Below are positions 27,403-35,606 of a DNA stretch of 57,180 nt, in pieces; position 1 is the stretch's first letter; every line of letters starts with the position of its first letter. A program made the translations under genes and the position numbers. The stretch covers positions 1 to 57,180 of IMG/VR virus record IMGVR_UViG_3300032282_004138; one strand, 5' to 3'. This DNA is from a virus. Under the pieces are notes generated by a model. It did no database searches. It saw nothing but the letters and a program-made list of their open reading frames with translations, and had not been told where the DNA came from.

Positions 27403-27412
27403 TATAAATATC
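27403..27412 (-). promoter_or_regulatory. GATATTTATA element, copy 2
   Basis: The minus strand reads GATATTTATA here, ending six bases before the gp25 ATG. A rho-independent terminator lies about 60 bases upstream at 27470-27493, so a new transcript must begin in this gap if gp25 is to be expressed independently. The very short distance to the start codon would give a nearly leaderless mRNA if this is a -10 element. Confidence 0.6.
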
Positions 27413-27469
27413 TATCCATGAAATTTACCACCAAAAAATAAAATCTAAAGTGTAAAGTTTATTGCATTA

Positions 27470-27493
27470 AAAAACCCTCCGAAGAGGGTTTTT
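27470..27493 (-). terminator. Rho-independent terminator with UUCG loop after the RNR gene
   Basis: On the minus strand an AAACCCTC / GAGGGTTT stem (27472-27479 with 27484-27491, extendable by two A-T pairs) closes a TTCG tetraloop and is followed by a T-run. C(UUCG)G is an exceptionally stable loop. It ends the replication/RNR transcription unit. The flanking A-run on the other side means it may also work on the plus strand. Confidence 0.85.
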
Positions 27494-27496
27494 ATT

Positions 27497-27580
27497 TTAT
27501 CCATTTTTTTTACGTATTTCGTACAAAGCCAACAATACTTGTTGTGTTAAAGTTATGTCAGGCCCCCATTTAATTTCCAT
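27497..27580 (-). CDS. Possible 27-residue small protein
   Basis: Between the RNR stop and the terminator there is a minus-strand ATG frame of 27 codons, MEIKWGPDITLTQQVLLALY followed by EIRKKNG, ending in TAA. It starts six bases after the RNR stop codon and ends just before the terminator hairpin, so it would be on the same transcript. The amphipathic helical C-terminal half looks protein-like. There is no independent support, and it could be an untranslated trailer. Confidence 0.38.
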   Translation of the reverse strand: MEIKWGPDITLTQQVLLALYEIRKKNG

Positions 27581-27586
27581 ACGTAA

Positions 27587-29446
27587 TTATTTAATTTCAC
27601 AAGCTCCGTTTGAACAGGCCAATTCACCACTTAAATTAGTATCGTCATCTAATTCAATGATTTTTGTTAAATCAACATCTTTCAAACTTTTCATTAAGTT
27701 ATCGTATGTTTCTTTTGTACAATCTTCAAAAGGTGCTTGAGTGTAAGTTCCACCGTCATAAGGTAATACCGAAAGACCATTATAAGAATCTTTATTTTCC
27801 CACATCCAATCACCAACTAATTCCCATTCATTTTCTTTAACCGAAATTGTTGCTGATACGTTATGTGTGTTTGAACCACCTCTATGCCCTGCTTTAACCC
27901 ATTCTGTAGAAACTTTTTTTACACGTTCCAATAATTGGAATACTGATTCTGTTCTCATAATAGCTCCTTCAGGTGCCTTTTGTGGAATAGAAATTACTGC
28001 TGTATCATGTGGACGGAAATATTCATCTTCAACTAATTCAGGGTGATAGATTGAAAGGTATGTGTAAATGGCCTCATTCTTACCAACACGAATACGACGA
28101 ATGTAATAGTCATTATGCCAAGCGTGAATACCTGATGAAGTTCCTAAAACTAATGAAGAAGTTCCTGAAGGTTTAACCGTAGAAGTTCTTGCTGCTTTGT
28201 TAATACCTAATAAACCAGCTACTCTTTCGTTTTCTTCTTTTACCGCTTTAGCTCCTTTTTTCATGTCATAACCTAATACAACACCAGACCCAATACCAGT
28301 CATTCCTACACCAATTAAGGCATCTTTTTCAGTTGTACGTTTCCATACATCACGAAGATAATGAAAGTCTGTATAACCTGCCTGAAGAGTTCCAATGAAA
28401 GATGCTGCTTTAACTCTTTCTTCAAAATCTTCTTGGGAAGTAATATCAGATGCATTAACTTCACAAAGATTACAGAATTGGTATGGTCTTAACCCAATTT
28501 CACAACAAGGATTAGTTCCCCAATCTTTATCATTAGAAAGGTAAATACCAGGTTCACCAGCTCCAGATAATTCAATACGTTTCCATAAATCCATAAAGTA
28601 TTCTTTAGTAACTTTATGTCTCATTAATACGGCTGAGTTATTAGCTCTACCTCTTTGTGCATTTAATTCCCACCAATTTCCTGATTTACAAGAAATCATT
28701 TCATCATCGTCAGCAGAAAACAAGCTAATAAGAGCTGCTCTACGAATACCACCTGCAAGTACTGCATCTGCGATATAACAAACAATGTCATGTACTTCAA
28801 TCGGTTTAAGTTTGTCACCATCTTCTTTGTTATCTAATACTTTTTTAATGTTATGTAAACAATCTTTTAAAGGTTGAGGTCCTGGGGCTTTACCACCTGA
28901 AGTAACTAAACGAGCTCCTTTTGGACGAATATCGGAAAAATCAAAAATAGGTGTTGATGACTTGGCTCCAAAATAAGACTCTAATAATACTTTGATTGAA
29001 TCAGCCCATCCTTCGATAGAGTCACCAATTAAATATCTTCTTGTTCTATTTGAACTTGGTTTTTTGATTTCAGGTAATTTTTCTACGTGGTGTTTTTGAA
29101 CTGAGTATCCAACTCCAGTCCCACCTAACAATAAGAACATTGCTTCAGAAAAAGAATCTACGTGGTCAATTGGCATATAAGCGCAATTGTAAATTCTGTT
29201 TGGAGAAATTTCGATGGGTTTACCACCAAACTGTAAACTTCTCATTGAAGGTAAAACTTTCTTGTCATAAACAAGTTTGTAAACCTTTTCAATTTCTTCT
29301 TTTAATTGTGGGAATTTCTTTTGGTGCATCTCTTTGTTTCTTGTCACCAATTCTTCCCATGTTTCCCTACGATTTAATTCGGGGATATATTTTGCGTACT
29401 TCATATAGACAGTAATGTCCGAAAGTAATTTACTCGACAATTCCAT
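27587..29446 (-). CDS. nrdJ: Adenosylcobalamin-dependent (class II) ribonucleotide reductase
   Basis: The 619-aa protein carries all active-site positions of monomeric class II reductases (Lactobacillus leichmannii RTPR type). NCAY at 87-90 gives the first redox Cys (88). NPCCEI at 312-317 gives the radical Cys314 and Glu316. FCNL gives the partner Cys325, spaced 11 residues from Cys314 as in RTPR. A C-terminal CSNGAC pair (611/616) shuttles reducing equivalents. It converts ribonucleotides to deoxyribonucleotides using vitamin B12 and works without oxygen. It is shorter than RTPR (about 740 aa), so part of the allosteric region is probably reduced. No NrdA/NrdB or thioredoxin gene is in the window. 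It lies at the end of the replication operon. Confidence 0.92.
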   Translation of the reverse strand: MELSSKLLSDITVYMKYAKYIPELNRRETWEELVTRNKEMHQKKFPQLKEEIEKVYKLVYDKKVLPSMRSLQFGGKPIEISPNRIYNCAYMPIDHVDSFSEAMFLLLGGTGVGYSVQKHHVEKLPEIKKPSSNRTRRYLIGDSIEGWADSIKVLLESYFGAKSSTPIFDFSDIRPKGARLVTSGGKAPGPQPLKDCLHNIKKVLDNKEDGDKLKPIEVHDIVCYIADAVLAGGIRRAALISLFSADDDEMISCKSGNWWELNAQRGRANNSAVLMRHKVTKEYFMDLWKRIELSGAGEPGIYLSNDKDWGTNPCCEIGLRPYQFCNLCEVNASDITSQEDFEERVKAASFIGTLQAGYTDFHYLRDVWKRTTEKDALIGVGMTGIGSGVVLGYDMKKGAKAVKEENERVAGLLGINKAARTSTVKPSGTSSLVLGTSSGIHAWHNDYYIRRIRVGKNEAIYTYLSIYHPELVEDEYFRPHDTAVISIPQKAPEGAIMRTESVFQLLERVKKVSTEWVKAGHRGGSNTHNVSATISVKENEWELVGDWMWENKDSYNGLSVLPYDGGTYTQAPFEDCTKETYDNLMKSLKDVDLTKIIELDDDTNLSGELACSNGACEIK

Positions 29447-29461
29447 GTTTAAAAATTTTTA

Positions 29462-30874
29462 TTAATTATTATTTTGTTTTAGTAACTCTTTTGCTCTTTG
29501 TATTCTTTCTCGGGTGTGAGATTCTTTCTTAACTTCTTGGTTTTTTTCATATCCTAAAAAGGTTTGAGGCGTTTCTGTGTCTATATGAACTTTTCCGTTA
29601 TCGAAAGTACAATCTTCGAATACAACCCCGTCACGTCCAAAACGTGATTTTAAAACAGCTATTGTAGCTCTTCCTGATTCTTTTTGTGGTAAGGTTCTCG
29701 CTATCGACATAATAAAATGTCCTATTTGAGCTTTCTTAATTGAACCTCCCATTTGGTCTCCTGTTACAACGTCAGCACTGATTGAACTTCTATTACCTTG
29801 AACGGCTGTCCATCCTACCAAACTAAACTCACTTAACATTGATTCAAAACCTCTCATTACATTACCCTCACCAGACCATTCATCACTATATTGTCTTGTG
29901 GATTCAACACAATCAATATAATCTAAAACAATCATGTCAGGTTTAAATCCTGTAGAAATTTCATGTCTAACGAAAGATTTTATTGTTTGCATAGTTACAC
30001 CCTCTGAAGAAAACTTCCTGATTCTTAAATCATTTGTTCTGTTTGAAGTTACTTCTTTGTGTTTTGCTAAAACATCTTCTTTTCTTTCTGCTAAATCATT
30101 TAAATCAATACCTGACCAACACGCTAAATGTTTTCTTTTAATAACATCAGGCATGTCCTCGAAAACAATTTGTAAAACATTATACCCCTGATTGTAAGCT
30201 GAATTGGCTATTTTGGTTAAAATTGTTGTTTTACCAACACCATAAGGTGCTAATATAACTCCAAGTTCACCCCTTGATAAACCCCCATCGGTTAAATTGT
30301 CTATACCATTTATTCCCGTAGGAATTGGGTGTCTAAAGTTTTTTTCTAATACAGATTCAATATTTTCTGTAATAGAAGTACCATCATCTTTTTCAGCTCC
30401 AACAGATAAGGCCTCTCTCAAAATTTCAGCACAAGTTTCGTAATTATCAAACTCACCGTTGTCAACAATCTTGTTGATTTTTTCATTAGCCTTTTTGAGT
30501 TCTTGTTGTCTACAAAAATTTAATGCTTTACTTTGAACAAATTCCCAGTCTTCAACAGACATTTCACGGATTTCTTTTAACATTTCGAATACGTAATCCT
30601 GTGTTACTTTATCTTTGATTTCCATTCTTAAGATGGTCTCTAAAGTATCCATAGCAGGAATTTTTTCGTATTTCTCATAGTAGTCCTTAATTTGGGCTAC
30701 TATGAGACGAAAATATTCATTGTCAAAGTACTTTGCGTGTACTATGTCTATTATTCTATCTGAAAATTTTTTATTAGCTGGGTGTAAGATTTGGTTTATT
30801 AGTTCTGTTTGAAATTTATATCCTAAATAACCTAATGTAACATTTTTACCCATTTTCTTTTGTTGTATACTCAT
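29462..30874 (-). CDS. Replicative DNA helicase, DnaB/T4 gp41 family
   Basis: This 470-aa protein has the RecA-like helicase core after a helical N-terminal domain. Walker A is APYGVGKT at 209-216. Walker B is DMIVLDYID. A later segment has the VQGNRS polar motif and a GGSIKKAQIGHFIMSIART stretch, matching motif H4 and the arginine-finger region of DnaB-type hexamers. Such helicases unwind DNA 5' to 3' ahead of the fork and recruit primase. The length matches T4 gp41 (475 aa). It is separated from RNR by 15 bases. The start ATG overlaps a CTATTTATG sequence resembling, but not identical to, the GATATTTATA element. Confidence 0.9.
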   Translation of the reverse strand: MSIQQKKMGKNVTLGYLGYKFQTELINQILHPANKKFSDRIIDIVHAKYFDNEYFRLIVAQIKDYYEKYEKIPAMDTLETILRMEIKDKVTQDYVFEMLKEIREMSVEDWEFVQSKALNFCRQQELKKANEKINKIVDNGEFDNYETCAEILREALSVGAEKDDGTSITENIESVLEKNFRHPIPTGINGIDNLTDGGLSRGELGVILAPYGVGKTTILTKIANSAYNQGYNVLQIVFEDMPDVIKRKHLACWSGIDLNDLAERKEDVLAKHKEVTSNRTNDLRIRKFSSEGVTMQTIKSFVRHEISTGFKPDMIVLDYIDCVESTRQYSDEWSGEGNVMRGFESMLSEFSLVGWTAVQGNRSSISADVVTGDQMGGSIKKAQIGHFIMSIARTLPQKESGRATIAVLKSRFGRDGVVFEDCTFDNGKVHIDTETPQTFLGYEKNQEVKKESHTRERIQRAKELLKQNNN

Positions 30875-30886
30875 AAATAGTTTTCA

Positions 30887-31321
30887 TTATTTTGTTGTCG
30901 TGTATTCCACAGTAAAATTTTCTTGACCCAAAGTGTATTGAATTTGGGAGATAATTTTAGGAATTAAATCACGAATATCAACACTATAACGAACTCTTTG
31001 TGGATAAACATTTCCAGTAAACCTTCTGGTACCAATTACTCTTTCATCAATTCTAATTTCAAAGTCAAAAATATCTTCTTTGTCATATATTGGTGTTTTG
31101 TTTATCTGTTCTTCAGTTTGTTTCTCATACGCATTGTATTGACTCCACAAGAATTCAAGAGATTTTATTTTTAATCGTCTCTGAATCATTTCAACACAAT
31201 CATTTACACATTCAATAACTTCTAATGAAGCTACAGTTTTTGGGTTGAAGTTTTTAACTGCGAAATATCTTTGACAGATTATGTTTCCGTTAATACGTAA
31301 GATGAATTCGAATTTTTTCAT
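30887..31321 (-). CDS. Hypothetical protein with internal duplication (144 aa)
   Basis: I do not recognise the family, but the protein looks like two copies of a domain of about 50 aa. FEFILRINGNIICQRYF (residues 4-20) aligns with FDFEIRIDERVIGTRRF further on, and in both halves a Pro, a Val-rich strand and a C-terminal helix ending in Gln-rich residues follow. It lies between the helicase and the FEN nuclease and overlaps the latter's stop by four bases (ATGA at 31318-31321). A replication accessory role, such as a helicase-loading or DNA-binding factor, is possible but not shown. Confidence 0.6.
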   Translation of the reverse strand: MKKFEFILRINGNIICQRYFAVKNFNPKTVASLEVIECVNDCVEMIQRRLKIKSLEFLWSQYNAYEKQTEEQINKTPIYDKEDIFDFEIRIDERVIGTRRFTGNVYPQRVRYSVDIRDLIPKIISQIQYTLGQENFTVEYTTTK

Positions 31322-32340
31322 ACTTTTGAATTTTTATAATTTGTTTTTTCTTTTTTACTTAATTTAATAAATGGGTCTAAAAAATTTACGTACCCGTTTT
31401 CTCCACCAGGGATAGCATACATGATTCCATCCTCAAACATCATTTTTAAAACGTTTTTATAGTCCCTACCTTCGGGGTTTAAAGGTAAGTTTACAAGATT
31501 CAGAACTTCTTCTTTGGCTTCATCTGTTAAAAGTGGCTGGTGTAAATCAATAATGATTTTATTTATCTCGTAAACATTACCTTTATGTGTCCCTCTGGTT
31601 TTTCCTTCGATTATAGAATCGAATACTTTTAATTGTTTTTCTTCTTTTAAAACTTTAGACTTTTCAATAATATCTTCCAAAGAAATTTTTCTATCTTTTA
31701 TTTCAGGAAAATGTGTGATAAGAGTATTTTCAGTTACACCATCGATACCTTTTATATTATCTGTGGAACAACCTTCAATAATTTTAACTAATCCAGCGTT
31801 TTCATAATAATGTTGGAAGTACCAAGAGTAGTTTCCAATACCAACTAAAACTTTTTTATCCGCTAGATATAAAGTAACATCTTCAGAAATAAGTTGACAT
31901 AAATCCCTGTCATTAGTGTATATAATAACTTCTTCATTCTTTTTTTTGTTTAAAGCATAGAATGAAAGTAAATCATCTGATTCACAATCAGGGTGTTCGT
32001 ATTGTCTTAGGAATAAGTCTTCAGCGTAAGCCTTAACTTTTAATTTTTGAATTTCGTAGTTTTCGTCAAAGAATTTTGGTCTATTACCTTTATAGTCAGG
32101 ATAATAATCAAGTCTTAAATAACCACCTCTTTCACCATCCCACATGATAATAACCTTATCAACTGATAATTCAACAATAAGTTTTCTTAATGTGGTGTAA
32201 AATTGGAAGATTCCTCCGATATGAACTTCTTTGTAGAAAACGTTCTTGGCTCCGTTGTAAGAGCGTTTCATAAGAACGTTTCCATCAATAAGAAGTGTTT
32301 TGGTTTTTTCTTTTTTTCTAGTTACCTTCAGGCCCGTCAT
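31318..32340 (-). CDS. 5'-3' exonuclease / FEN-type nuclease (RNase H of T4-like phages)
   Basis: The protein has the PIN/FEN fold signatures. TLLIDGN near the start carries the first metal-binding Asp, IIMWDGERGGYLRLDYYPDY resembles the arch region, and CESDDLL and YTNDRDLCQL provide the remaining acidic sites. The GIDGVTENT segment corresponds to the helix-hairpin-helix DNA-binding loop. Enzymes of this family remove RNA primers and 5' flaps during lagging-strand maturation. I chose the ATG at 32340, which leaves a shorter overlap with the upstream gene. An in-frame ATG at 32367 adds nine residues (MLNPLILWV) that read as shadow sequence of the neighbour. Length is about 340 aa, against 305 aa for T4 Rnh. 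Confidence 0.85.
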   Translation of the reverse strand: MTGLKVTRKKEKTKTLLIDGNVLMKRSYNGAKNVFYKEVHIGGIFQFYTTLRKLIVELSVDKVIIMWDGERGGYLRLDYYPDYKGNRPKFFDENYEIQKLKVKAYAEDLFLRQYEHPDCESDDLLSFYALNKKKNEEVIIYTNDRDLCQLISEDVTLYLADKKVLVGIGNYSWYFQHYYENAGLVKIIEGCSTDNIKGIDGVTENTLITHFPEIKDRKISLEDIIEKSKVLKEEKQLKVFDSIIEGKTRGTHKGNVYEINKIIIDLHQPLLTDEAKEEVLNLVNLPLNPEGRDYKNVLKMMFEDGIMYAIPGGENGYVNFLDPFIKLSKKEKTNYKNSKV

Positions 32341-32563
32341 TACCCATAAAATTAAAGGGTTTAACAATCTTTTTTTCTTCTTGATTTTCAGGTTCTAGTA
32401 CACCTACTTGGGTTAGAAAATTAATATACTCATTGGCTATGGTTTCACCACCTAAGTATCTTTCAAGACCTTGCTGTATGAGGTAAAAACAACTCATTTG
32501 TCCACTATCAGCGGTTAAAGCCTCTTTATTTAATTCTACTAATCTTTCGTAGTTAACTTTCAT
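32318..32563 (-). CDS. Small hypothetical replication-operon protein (81 aa)
   Basis: This unrecognised 81-aa protein is mostly helical, with CFYLIQQGLERYLGGETIAN in the middle and a Lys/Gly-rich end. It lies one base from the uvsX stop and overlaps the FEN gene start by 23 bases. Its place between recombinase and nuclease genes suggests a replication or recombination accessory role, but I see no motif to support one. Confidence 0.6.
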   Translation of the reverse strand: MKVNYERLVELNKEALTADSGQMSCFYLIQQGLERYLGGETIANEYINFLTQVGVLEPENQEEKKIVKPFNFMGNDGPEGN

Positions 32564-32564
32564 A

Positions 32565-33599
32565 TTATTCTAATCCTTCTAAATCAATATCTGTTTGTGA
32601 GCCTTCTAAAGCAAAGTCTTCACCTTCTTGAACTTCTAATCCATTTTTAATGAACATGTCAGTCCAAAATTCGGAATATTCTTTTTTGTAAGCCTCTTCA
32701 GCTTCTTTTGTGTCTTCAATAAAACCATGTGGTGTTACAATTACTTTACCATCTTCGTAACCGATACCGTTTACGTGGTTTTTAAGAATCGAGATTTTAG
32801 TACGAGTAGCGAACTTAATCTTTCTACCGTTCTTGGTTGCCATAATCTTATTTGTTCCAGCACCTTTTTGATTACCGTAAAGGAAAATCAAAGTACTGTT
32901 AAGATAGATAGCCTCACCACCTTTCATCTTAATTTTTGGTTGACCCATTGGAGAGTCAGGTAATTCAACCCAAGGTTGGTTAACGAAGACAATAGTATTT
33001 GTATACTTACTTGTTTCTTTTCTTGAGGATGTAATTCTACCGTTTAATCCCATACCAATTTTATCGGCTAATACAGATGCGTTATGCATCTTACCACCCT
33101 TACCGTCAAAGGTCATTTTACATGGAATGGAACCAACAGAATCCCAAAAGAATACGATGTTATAAGGAACGTCACCTTTTGCTTGTGCATCCAATACTTC
33201 ATTGATATAATCTGTGATTTGTTCAATATAATCAAAATCATCACGGAAAAGGAAAAATCCGTCCCACTCACCTGGGTTAACTTCTTTAGCGTCTAACCCC
33301 ATTAATTGAGCGTGGCCAAAACTCCATTTCTTTTCAGTAATAATAAAAATCGGTAGAATACCATTTTCTTGACACCAAATAGCAGATTTTAATAAACCTG
33401 TGGTTTTTCCAGTGTCGGAATGTCCCAAGAAAACATTTAAATGTCCAAGAGCAGGACCAGGAACACCTGTTGCTTTTTGGAAGGCCTCACCCAAGTCGAT
33501 AAATTTGTCGGCTTTGTATTTAGTTTTAGTACTAAACTTATCCTTCAAACTATCAAGTGAGAATTCTTTTTTACCTATTGCTTTCTTTGTTGTAGACAT
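32565..33599 (-). CDS. uvsX: UvsX/RecA-like recombinase
   Basis: The 344-aa protein has a RecA-type ATPase core. Walker A is GHSDTGKT at about 59-66. The Walker B region is NIVFFWDSVGSIP, and FVNQPW corresponds to the DNA-binding loop region. It pairs single strands with homologous duplex during recombination-dependent replication and repair. The length is close to T4 UvsX (391 aa) and RecA. It is followed by gp32 (ten-base gap on its upstream side), a partner in presynaptic filament formation. The acidic C-terminus (DFALEGSQTDIDLEGLE) resembles the regulatory acidic tails of RecA-family proteins. Confidence 0.88.
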   Translation of the reverse strand: MSTTKKAIGKKEFSLDSLKDKFSTKTKYKADKFIDLGEAFQKATGVPGPALGHLNVFLGHSDTGKTTGLLKSAIWCQENGILPIFIITEKKWSFGHAQLMGLDAKEVNPGEWDGFFLFRDDFDYIEQITDYINEVLDAQAKGDVPYNIVFFWDSVGSIPCKMTFDGKGGKMHNASVLADKIGMGLNGRITSSRKETSKYTNTIVFVNQPWVELPDSPMGQPKIKMKGGEAIYLNSTLIFLYGNQKGAGTNKIMATKNGRKIKFATRTKISILKNHVNGIGYEDGKVIVTPHGFIEDTKEAEEAYKKEYSEFWTDMFIKNGLEVQEGEDFALEGSQTDIDLEGLE

Positions 33600-33609
33600 A
33601 TTTTTTTAA

Positions 33610-34443
33610 TTAAAATGGCATTTCATCATCGTCATCAGCCTCATCCTCAACGACTGGAGCTTTATACTTAGCACTTGTTGTAGGTGTATCTTTCTTAACA
33701 GTTTCTTCACCTTTAGCAACAAACTTTTCTAATTTTTTATCCCAAACAGGATTTTCACCGTTAGCGATAATTTCAAGATACTCAACAGGGGATGCTTTGT
33801 AAATTTCTTTCCAAGACATTGTGTCTTTTACCCAAGCCTTAGCTTTTTCTTTGTTTTCTGTTAACATTGAAGGGTCTTCTGCCATAATAGAAGTAATCTT
33901 GGTGTTGTTCTTATCACCACGACCCAACATAAGTGTAAGGTCACGACCTTCTCTACCATCTGCAAGATTTCCTTTTTTAGTAAACAAAGGAATCATTTTA
34001 TCCAATTCACCCTCACCTTTGTAGTTGTGACGGAAACGCCAGATTTTAACACCGTCTTCTTCTTTAGAACGGTCAATTACACGAACAAGATAAAACTTAC
34101 CAGCCTTGTAGGTCTTAGCAATTTTCTTATCTTCTTCACTACCTGTTGCTTTTAAAGCTTTTTCAACTTCACACAATGGACAGGTATCACCATCATTGTG
34201 TTCTCTGCAATAGAGTTTTCTCCATTGTCCATTAACCTGCATTACGTGGAAATATCCTTCCTCAAAAGGTGATGCACCTTCTTTGGTCGGCATTAAACGA
34301 ATGGTTACTTCACCATTCTTTTCTCCATCTTCTAAACGTGGGTTAAAGTACTTTGAGAAATCTTTTTCTTCAAAAGATTTTCCTCCACCAGAGTTTTTGT
34401 TTTTTTCATACTGCGACATAATCGCATCTAATACATTACTCAT
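33610..34443 (-). CDS. 32: Single-stranded DNA-binding protein, T4 gp32-like
   Basis: This 277-aa protein has the layout of gp32. A basic N-terminal segment is followed by an OB-like core with a zinc site, Cys79-x2-His82-x5-Cys88-x2-Cys91, embedded in YCREHNDGDTCPLC. The C-terminus is strongly acidic (EDEADDDDEMPF), the usual tail for binding partner proteins. gp32 coats single strands at the fork and in recombination and interacts with UvsX and helicase loaders, whose genes are next door. T4 gp32 is 301 aa. A short inverted repeat (34474-34490) lies 30 bases upstream of the ATG and could take part in autoregulation, which is known for T4 gp32. Confidence 0.88.
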   Translation of the reverse strand: MSNVLDAIMSQYEKNKNSGGGKSFEEKDFSKYFNPRLEDGEKNGEVTIRLMPTKEGASPFEEGYFHVMQVNGQWRKLYCREHNDGDTCPLCEVEKALKATGSEEDKKIAKTYKAGKFYLVRVIDRSKEEDGVKIWRFRHNYKGEGELDKMIPLFTKKGNLADGREGRDLTLMLGRGDKNNTKITSIMAEDPSMLTENKEKAKAWVKDTMSWKEIYKASPVEYLEIIANGENPVWDKKLEKFVAKGEETVKKDTPTTSAKYKAPVVEDEADDDDEMPF

Positions 34444-34473
34444 TTTGTTTTTGTTTAAATTGTTTAACTTAAA

Positions 34474-34490
34474 ATACTTGAATTAAGTAT
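34474..34490 (-). promoter_or_regulatory. Inverted repeat upstream of gp32
   Basis: On the plus strand ATACTT and AAGTAT flank a five-base GAATT centre (17 bases in all), 30 bases before the gp32 ATG. A second oddity lies closer to the gene: TTGTTTAA appears twice nine bases apart (34451-34467). Either could be an operator or an RNA site for gp32 autoregulation. This rests only on symmetry and position. Confidence 0.4.
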
Positions 34491-34514
34491 ACTAAAGAAT
34501 TTGGTGTTAGTAAA

Positions 34515-34540
34515 CAAAAAAGGGGGTTAGGCCCCCCTCT
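34515..34540 (-). terminator. Rho-independent terminator upstream of the gp32 operon
   Basis: An AGGGGG / CCCCCT stem (34521-34526 with 34533-34538) closes a six-base loop and is followed on the minus strand by a T-run (A-tract at 34516-34521 on the plus strand). It ends the transcript of the acidic 255-aa gene. gp32 transcription must therefore restart in the 70 bases downstream. Confidence 0.8.
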
Positions 34541-34577
34541 TTATTTTTTTATTTTTATTATTAAATTTTCTCTTTTT

Positions 34578-35345
34578 TTAAGGAACAAATGATTTTTTAA
34601 TATCAACAGTACTAAAATCTTTAGCTTCATTTGGATCTAATTTCCAAACTTTAACTTGTCCGTCTTGACTCTCAGCGTCAGGTGTTCCACCGTTAATCTC
34701 GTAATTAGCTTTTATTTTCTCATCATTCCAATAATCAGTAAGTTTTACGTTAAAAGGATATGAATCTAAAGAACGTAATTCTAATTTTTCTTTTGGTTTT
34801 TGTGACTGGATATCTTTCTTAATGGATTGGATTTCGTTTGATACTGTATCTATTTTAGAAAGAGATGATTGTAATGCCTCAAATTTAGTCATTAAATCTT
34901 GAATCATGTTTTTACCTTCTTCAGCAGCTGTTACAGCTTTTTCAGCGTAACCTTTAGCATCATCAGCTCTCTTTACAATATCGGTAACATCAATTTCTTC
35001 TGTATCAGAATCTTCTTCAGATTCAATATCATCAGCCGCACTAAATTCATCAGCAGTTCCAAATTCATCTATTTCTTCTTCACCACCCTCTTCTGCCTCT
35101 TCGTCACCAAAACCTTCAGTTTCTTCACCACCTTCTTCAGTACCAAAATCAAAGTCTGGGTTATCCCCACCTTCTTCAGTTTCAGTTTCTTCTGTATCGG
35201 TTTCTTCTTCGTCAGCATAATCGGTATTTTCCTCATCTATGGTGTATGTATGTCTTCTTACTTCAGTTAAGGTAGTTGTACCTTTAGTTGGATCGTAACC
35301 AAGAAGTTCTCTATGTCTTTTTAAATCTTCGCTTAATTTATTCAT
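34578..35345 (-). CDS. Acidic low-complexity/coiled-coil protein (255 aa)
   Basis: The family is not recognised. Residues about 38-120 are an extremely acidic Glu/Asp/Thr/Gly tract (TEEGGEETEGFGDEEAEEGG), probably disordered. A helical coiled-coil segment at about 122-185 (KRADDAKGYAEKAVTAAEEG, then SLSKIDTVSNEIQSIKKDI) follows, then a small mixed C-terminal domain. Acidic, helical proteins of this type include prohead core or scaffold proteins and DNA mimics; neither can be assigned. It stands alone between a terminator (34515-34540) and the upstream 65-aa gene. Confidence 0.62.
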   Translation of the reverse strand: MNKLSEDLKRHRELLGYDPTKGTTTLTEVRRHTYTIDEENTDYADEEETDTEETETEEGGDNPDFDFGTEEGGEETEGFGDEEAEEGGEEEIDEFGTADEFSAADDIESEEDSDTEEIDVTDIVKRADDAKGYAEKAVTAAEEGKNMIQDLMTKFEALQSSLSKIDTVSNEIQSIKKDIQSQKPKEKLELRSLDSYPFNVKLTDYWNDEKIKANYEINGGTPDAESQDGQVKVWKLDPNEAKDFSTVDIKKSFVP

Positions 35346-35384
35346 ATGTGTTTATTTTATCTTTTATATAAGTTTTTCTATCCA

Positions 35385-35582
35385 CTATCTTTGTGTATAT
35401 TCACTTAATAATTGACGACCATCGTTTGTGATGATTTTCTTATTTTCTCTTTTAACAATTTCTTCAGGGTTGTTCATTAAACATTCCTCATCTTGACACC
35501 CTTGTTTGTTGTTTGATAAAAAAGAATCAAGTTTTGACTTAATTTCTTTTTCAGATTTTTGTTTATTTCTATCTGTAATCAT
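35385..35582 (-). CDS. Small hypothetical charged protein (65 aa)
   Basis: This 65-residue, Lys/Glu/Asn-rich protein contains NNKQGCQDEECLMNNPEEIV, with two cysteines four residues apart. It is not recognised. The ATG lies 14 bases downstream of a GATATTTATA element, which supports independent expression and a genuine gene. Confidence 0.58.
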   Translation of the reverse strand: MITDRNKQKSEKEIKSKLDSFLSNNKQGCQDEECLMNNPEEIVKRENKKIITNDGRQLLSEYTQR

Positions 35583-35596
35583 AACTTCTTTTTATT

Positions 35597-35606
35597 TATA
35601 AATATC
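35597..35606 (-). promoter_or_regulatory. GATATTTATA element, copy 3
   Basis: The minus strand reads GATATTTATA, ending 14 bases before the ATG of the 65-aa gene. It overlaps the TGA stop of the upstream gene at 35605. The adjacent bases also give a TATAAATA on the same strand (35593-35600), the T4 late-promoter consensus, so this copy offers two possible -10 elements. Confidence 0.55.

Noticed and set aside
32341-32367. Longer start of the FEN nuclease
   Set aside because: The nine extra residues come from sequence coding the end of the upstream gene in another frame and precede the conserved start of the fold without similarity. It remains possible.
34899-35270. Plus-strand open frame of 123 codons opposite the acidic 255-aa gene
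   Set aside because: It is a Phe/Ser-rich mirror of the Glu/Asp-rich tract on the other strand, as expected for antisense of GAA/GAT codons, and has no plausible start context.
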